This document shows positions 6,089 through 6,721 of a stretch of DNA of 6,721 nucleotides, piece after piece. The stretch is from JAKZSU01 sp047517485 (GTDB taxonomy: Bacteria; Pseudomonadota; Alphaproteobacteria; UBA7887). Within the stretch, counting starts at the first letter, position 1, and every line of letters begins with the position of its first letter. The notes below the pieces were generated by a model. That model was given only the letters and a program-made list of their open reading frames with translations. It had not been told where the DNA came from and did not search any database. The position numbers and the translations under genes were made by a program. The stretch lies in assembly GCA_047517485.1 (NCBI GenBank), contig JAKZSU010000159.1, positions 1-6,721 of the forward strand. Reading direction: 5' to 3'.

Positions 6089-6170
6089 CAGAATCGCGGC
6101 GCGGACCTTGCCATAGAGGCTCGCGGCACGCAAGCGCTCGCGGCGGCAAAATTCCTTTGGACAAGGCACC

Positions 6171-6199
6171 TTCTGGAAATGCGCCGAATCCGCTATAGT
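6171..6199 (+). promoter_or_regulatory. Probable sigma70-type promoter
   Basis: TATAGT at 6194-6199 is a near-consensus -10 box, and a weak -35 TTCTGG at 6171-6176 lies exactly 17 bases upstream. The expected start is near 6206, giving a leader of about 45 bases to ATG 6251. It points away from the divergent tRNA-Thr gene. Confidence 0.5.
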
Positions 6200-6236
6200 C
6201 GAGCCGCCGTCGCGCGATGGCGACGGTGGGCGTCTC

Positions 6237-6244
6237 GGAGGAAA
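6237..6244 (+). promoter_or_regulatory. Strong ribosome binding site
   Basis: GGAGGAAA lies nine bases before ATG 6251 (counted from the end of GGAGG). It decides the start of the small gene in favour of 6251 over the upstream in-frame ATG at 6179, which precedes the predicted -10 box. Confidence 0.75.
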
Positions 6245-6250
6245 CGAGAT

Positions 6251-6466
6251 ATGCCAAATCAGGTTATGCCGACCCCGGGATCGCCAAATCCGACCGGGAA
6301 TAGGTCTGGAACGGCCGGATTCGAGCGCTTGGCCAAGGCTTTGCGCGACAATCTCAAGAAGCGCAGGGACCAGAAGCGCGAGCGCGAGCAAAAGCAAAGC
6401 CCTTCCGGATCGGACGATCCGTCGGTGGTTCCCAAGGAAAATCACATTACCGATATCGAAATCTGA
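6251..6466 (+). CDS. Small basic hypothetical protein, 71 residues
   Basis: The ATG at 6251 has an excellent GGAGG site and a plausible promoter upstream, so this is very likely a real gene. The product starts MPNQVMPTPGSPNP. Its middle is a highly charged helix, GFERLAKALRDNLKKRRDQK followed by REREQKQ (about residues 23-49), that looks amphipathic and basic. The C-terminal third is polar (SGSDDPSVV, then ENHITDIEI at the end). There is no signal peptide, membrane segment or cysteine. I do not recognise a named family; short basic proteins of this type are often encoded beside tRNA genes in alphaproteobacteria, but that is a recollection rather than evidence. Binding to RNA, DNA or an acidic partner would fit the charge. 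It is followed by a strong hairpin 22 bases after the stop. Confidence 0.7.
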   Translation: MPNQVMPTPGSPNPTGNRSGTAGFERLAKALRDNLKKRRDQKREREQKQSPSGSDDPSVVPKENHITDIEI

Positions 6467-6487
6467 TCATTTCTGGTGATTATGAGA

Positions 6488-6514
6488 CCTGCATTGAGTG
6501 AAACTCATTGCAGG
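6488..6514 (+). terminator. Strong hairpin after the small gene
   Basis: CCTGCATTGAGT (6488-6499), loop GAA (6500-6502) and ACTCATTGCAGG (6503-6514) form a 12-position stem with 11 pairs and one T-T mismatch. It sits 22 bases after the stop codon at 6466. No run of Ts follows on either strand, so it is not a classical intrinsic terminator; it may stabilise the mRNA end or assist termination. The last two bases belong to the first 94-bp repeat. Confidence 0.5.
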
Positions 6515-6721
6515 CCGGCAAGCGCGACCGCGCGCCCGAGCTTATGCGAGGCCAGCCTGCGTGGCGCTTGAACGCTCTATAATATAACCGGACCGCACGG
6601 TGTGCGGGCCGGCAAGCGCGACCGCGCGCCTGAGCTTATGCGAGGCCAGCCTGCGTGGCGCTTGAACGCTCTATAATATAACCGGACCGCACGGTGTGCG
6701 GGCCGGCAAGCGCGACCGCGC
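6513..6721 (+). repeat. 94-bp tandem repeat array running off the window
   Basis: The unit starting GGCCGGCAAGCGCG begins at 6513, 6607 and 6701, giving two full copies and 21 bases of a third at the edge. The two full copies differ at one position only (C at 6537, T at 6631). Each unit holds a TATAAT (6578-6583; 6672-6677) and, nine bases on, a perfect hairpin CCGCAC-GGT-GTGCGG (6593-6607; 6687-6701). No open frame spans the array convincingly, and there are no variable spacers. Confidence 0.92.

Noticed and set aside
6568..6583. TTGAAC plus TATAAT in the repeat as a complete sigma70 promoter
   Set aside because: Only four bases separate the two boxes, far from the required 16-18, and no other -35 lies at the right distance.
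6513..6721. The 94-bp array as a CRISPR array
   Set aside because: The whole unit is repeated with one change; there are no variable spacers between short repeats.

Overview
The window is high-GC bacterial DNA, most likely from an alphaproteobacterium. This is an inference from codon composition, a tRNA with an encoded CCA end, and the N-terminus of a class III cyclase of the kind that is abundant in that class. The protein assignments below come from reading motifs by eye; no database search was run.

Layout: positions 1-281 hold no gene I can support, only an inverted repeat at the left edge. At 282-434 lies the first part of an adenylate/guanylate cyclase that soon stops, a gene relic. From about 583/598 to 2632 on the + strand is a nucleotidyltransferase fused to a SAM-dependent methyltransferase. 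Its N-terminus is split from the rest by a frameshift in a run of nine Cs (674-682). Convergent to it on the - strand is a tightly overlapping operon, transcribed from about 5100 down to 2639. In order it encodes a 66-residue peptide with a twin-arginine-like leader and a Cys-Gly-Cys-Gly tail, a DUF692/MNIO iron enzyme, a PqqD-like protein with an unusual C-terminal extension, and an HPr-kinase-like P-loop kinase. About 750 bases of apparently decayed, gene-free DNA follow (5261-6013). Then come a tRNA-Thr(GGT) on the - strand, a small + strand hypothetical gene with a good promoter and ribosome binding site (6251-6466), a strong hairpin, and a 94-bp tandem repeat that runs off the right edge.

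The main interest is the 583-5100 block, which looks like a ribosomally made, post-translationally modified peptide (RiPP) pathway. The inferred scheme is that the PqqD-like protein presents the leader of the small peptide, and the MNIO enzyme oxidises the Cys-containing tail. The kinase, nucleotidyltransferase and methyltransferase would add or remove further groups. HprK-related kinase plus PqqD-type protein pairs are a known but uncharacterised theme. The combination with an MNIO enzyme, a Tat-like CGCG peptide and a nucleotidyltransferase-methyltransferase fusion is what deserves attention.

Two reading-frame problems occur in this block: the poly-C shift, and a kinase whose frame is open well upstream of its only start codon. 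They mean the system may be partly decayed, phase-variable, or affected by sequencing errors.
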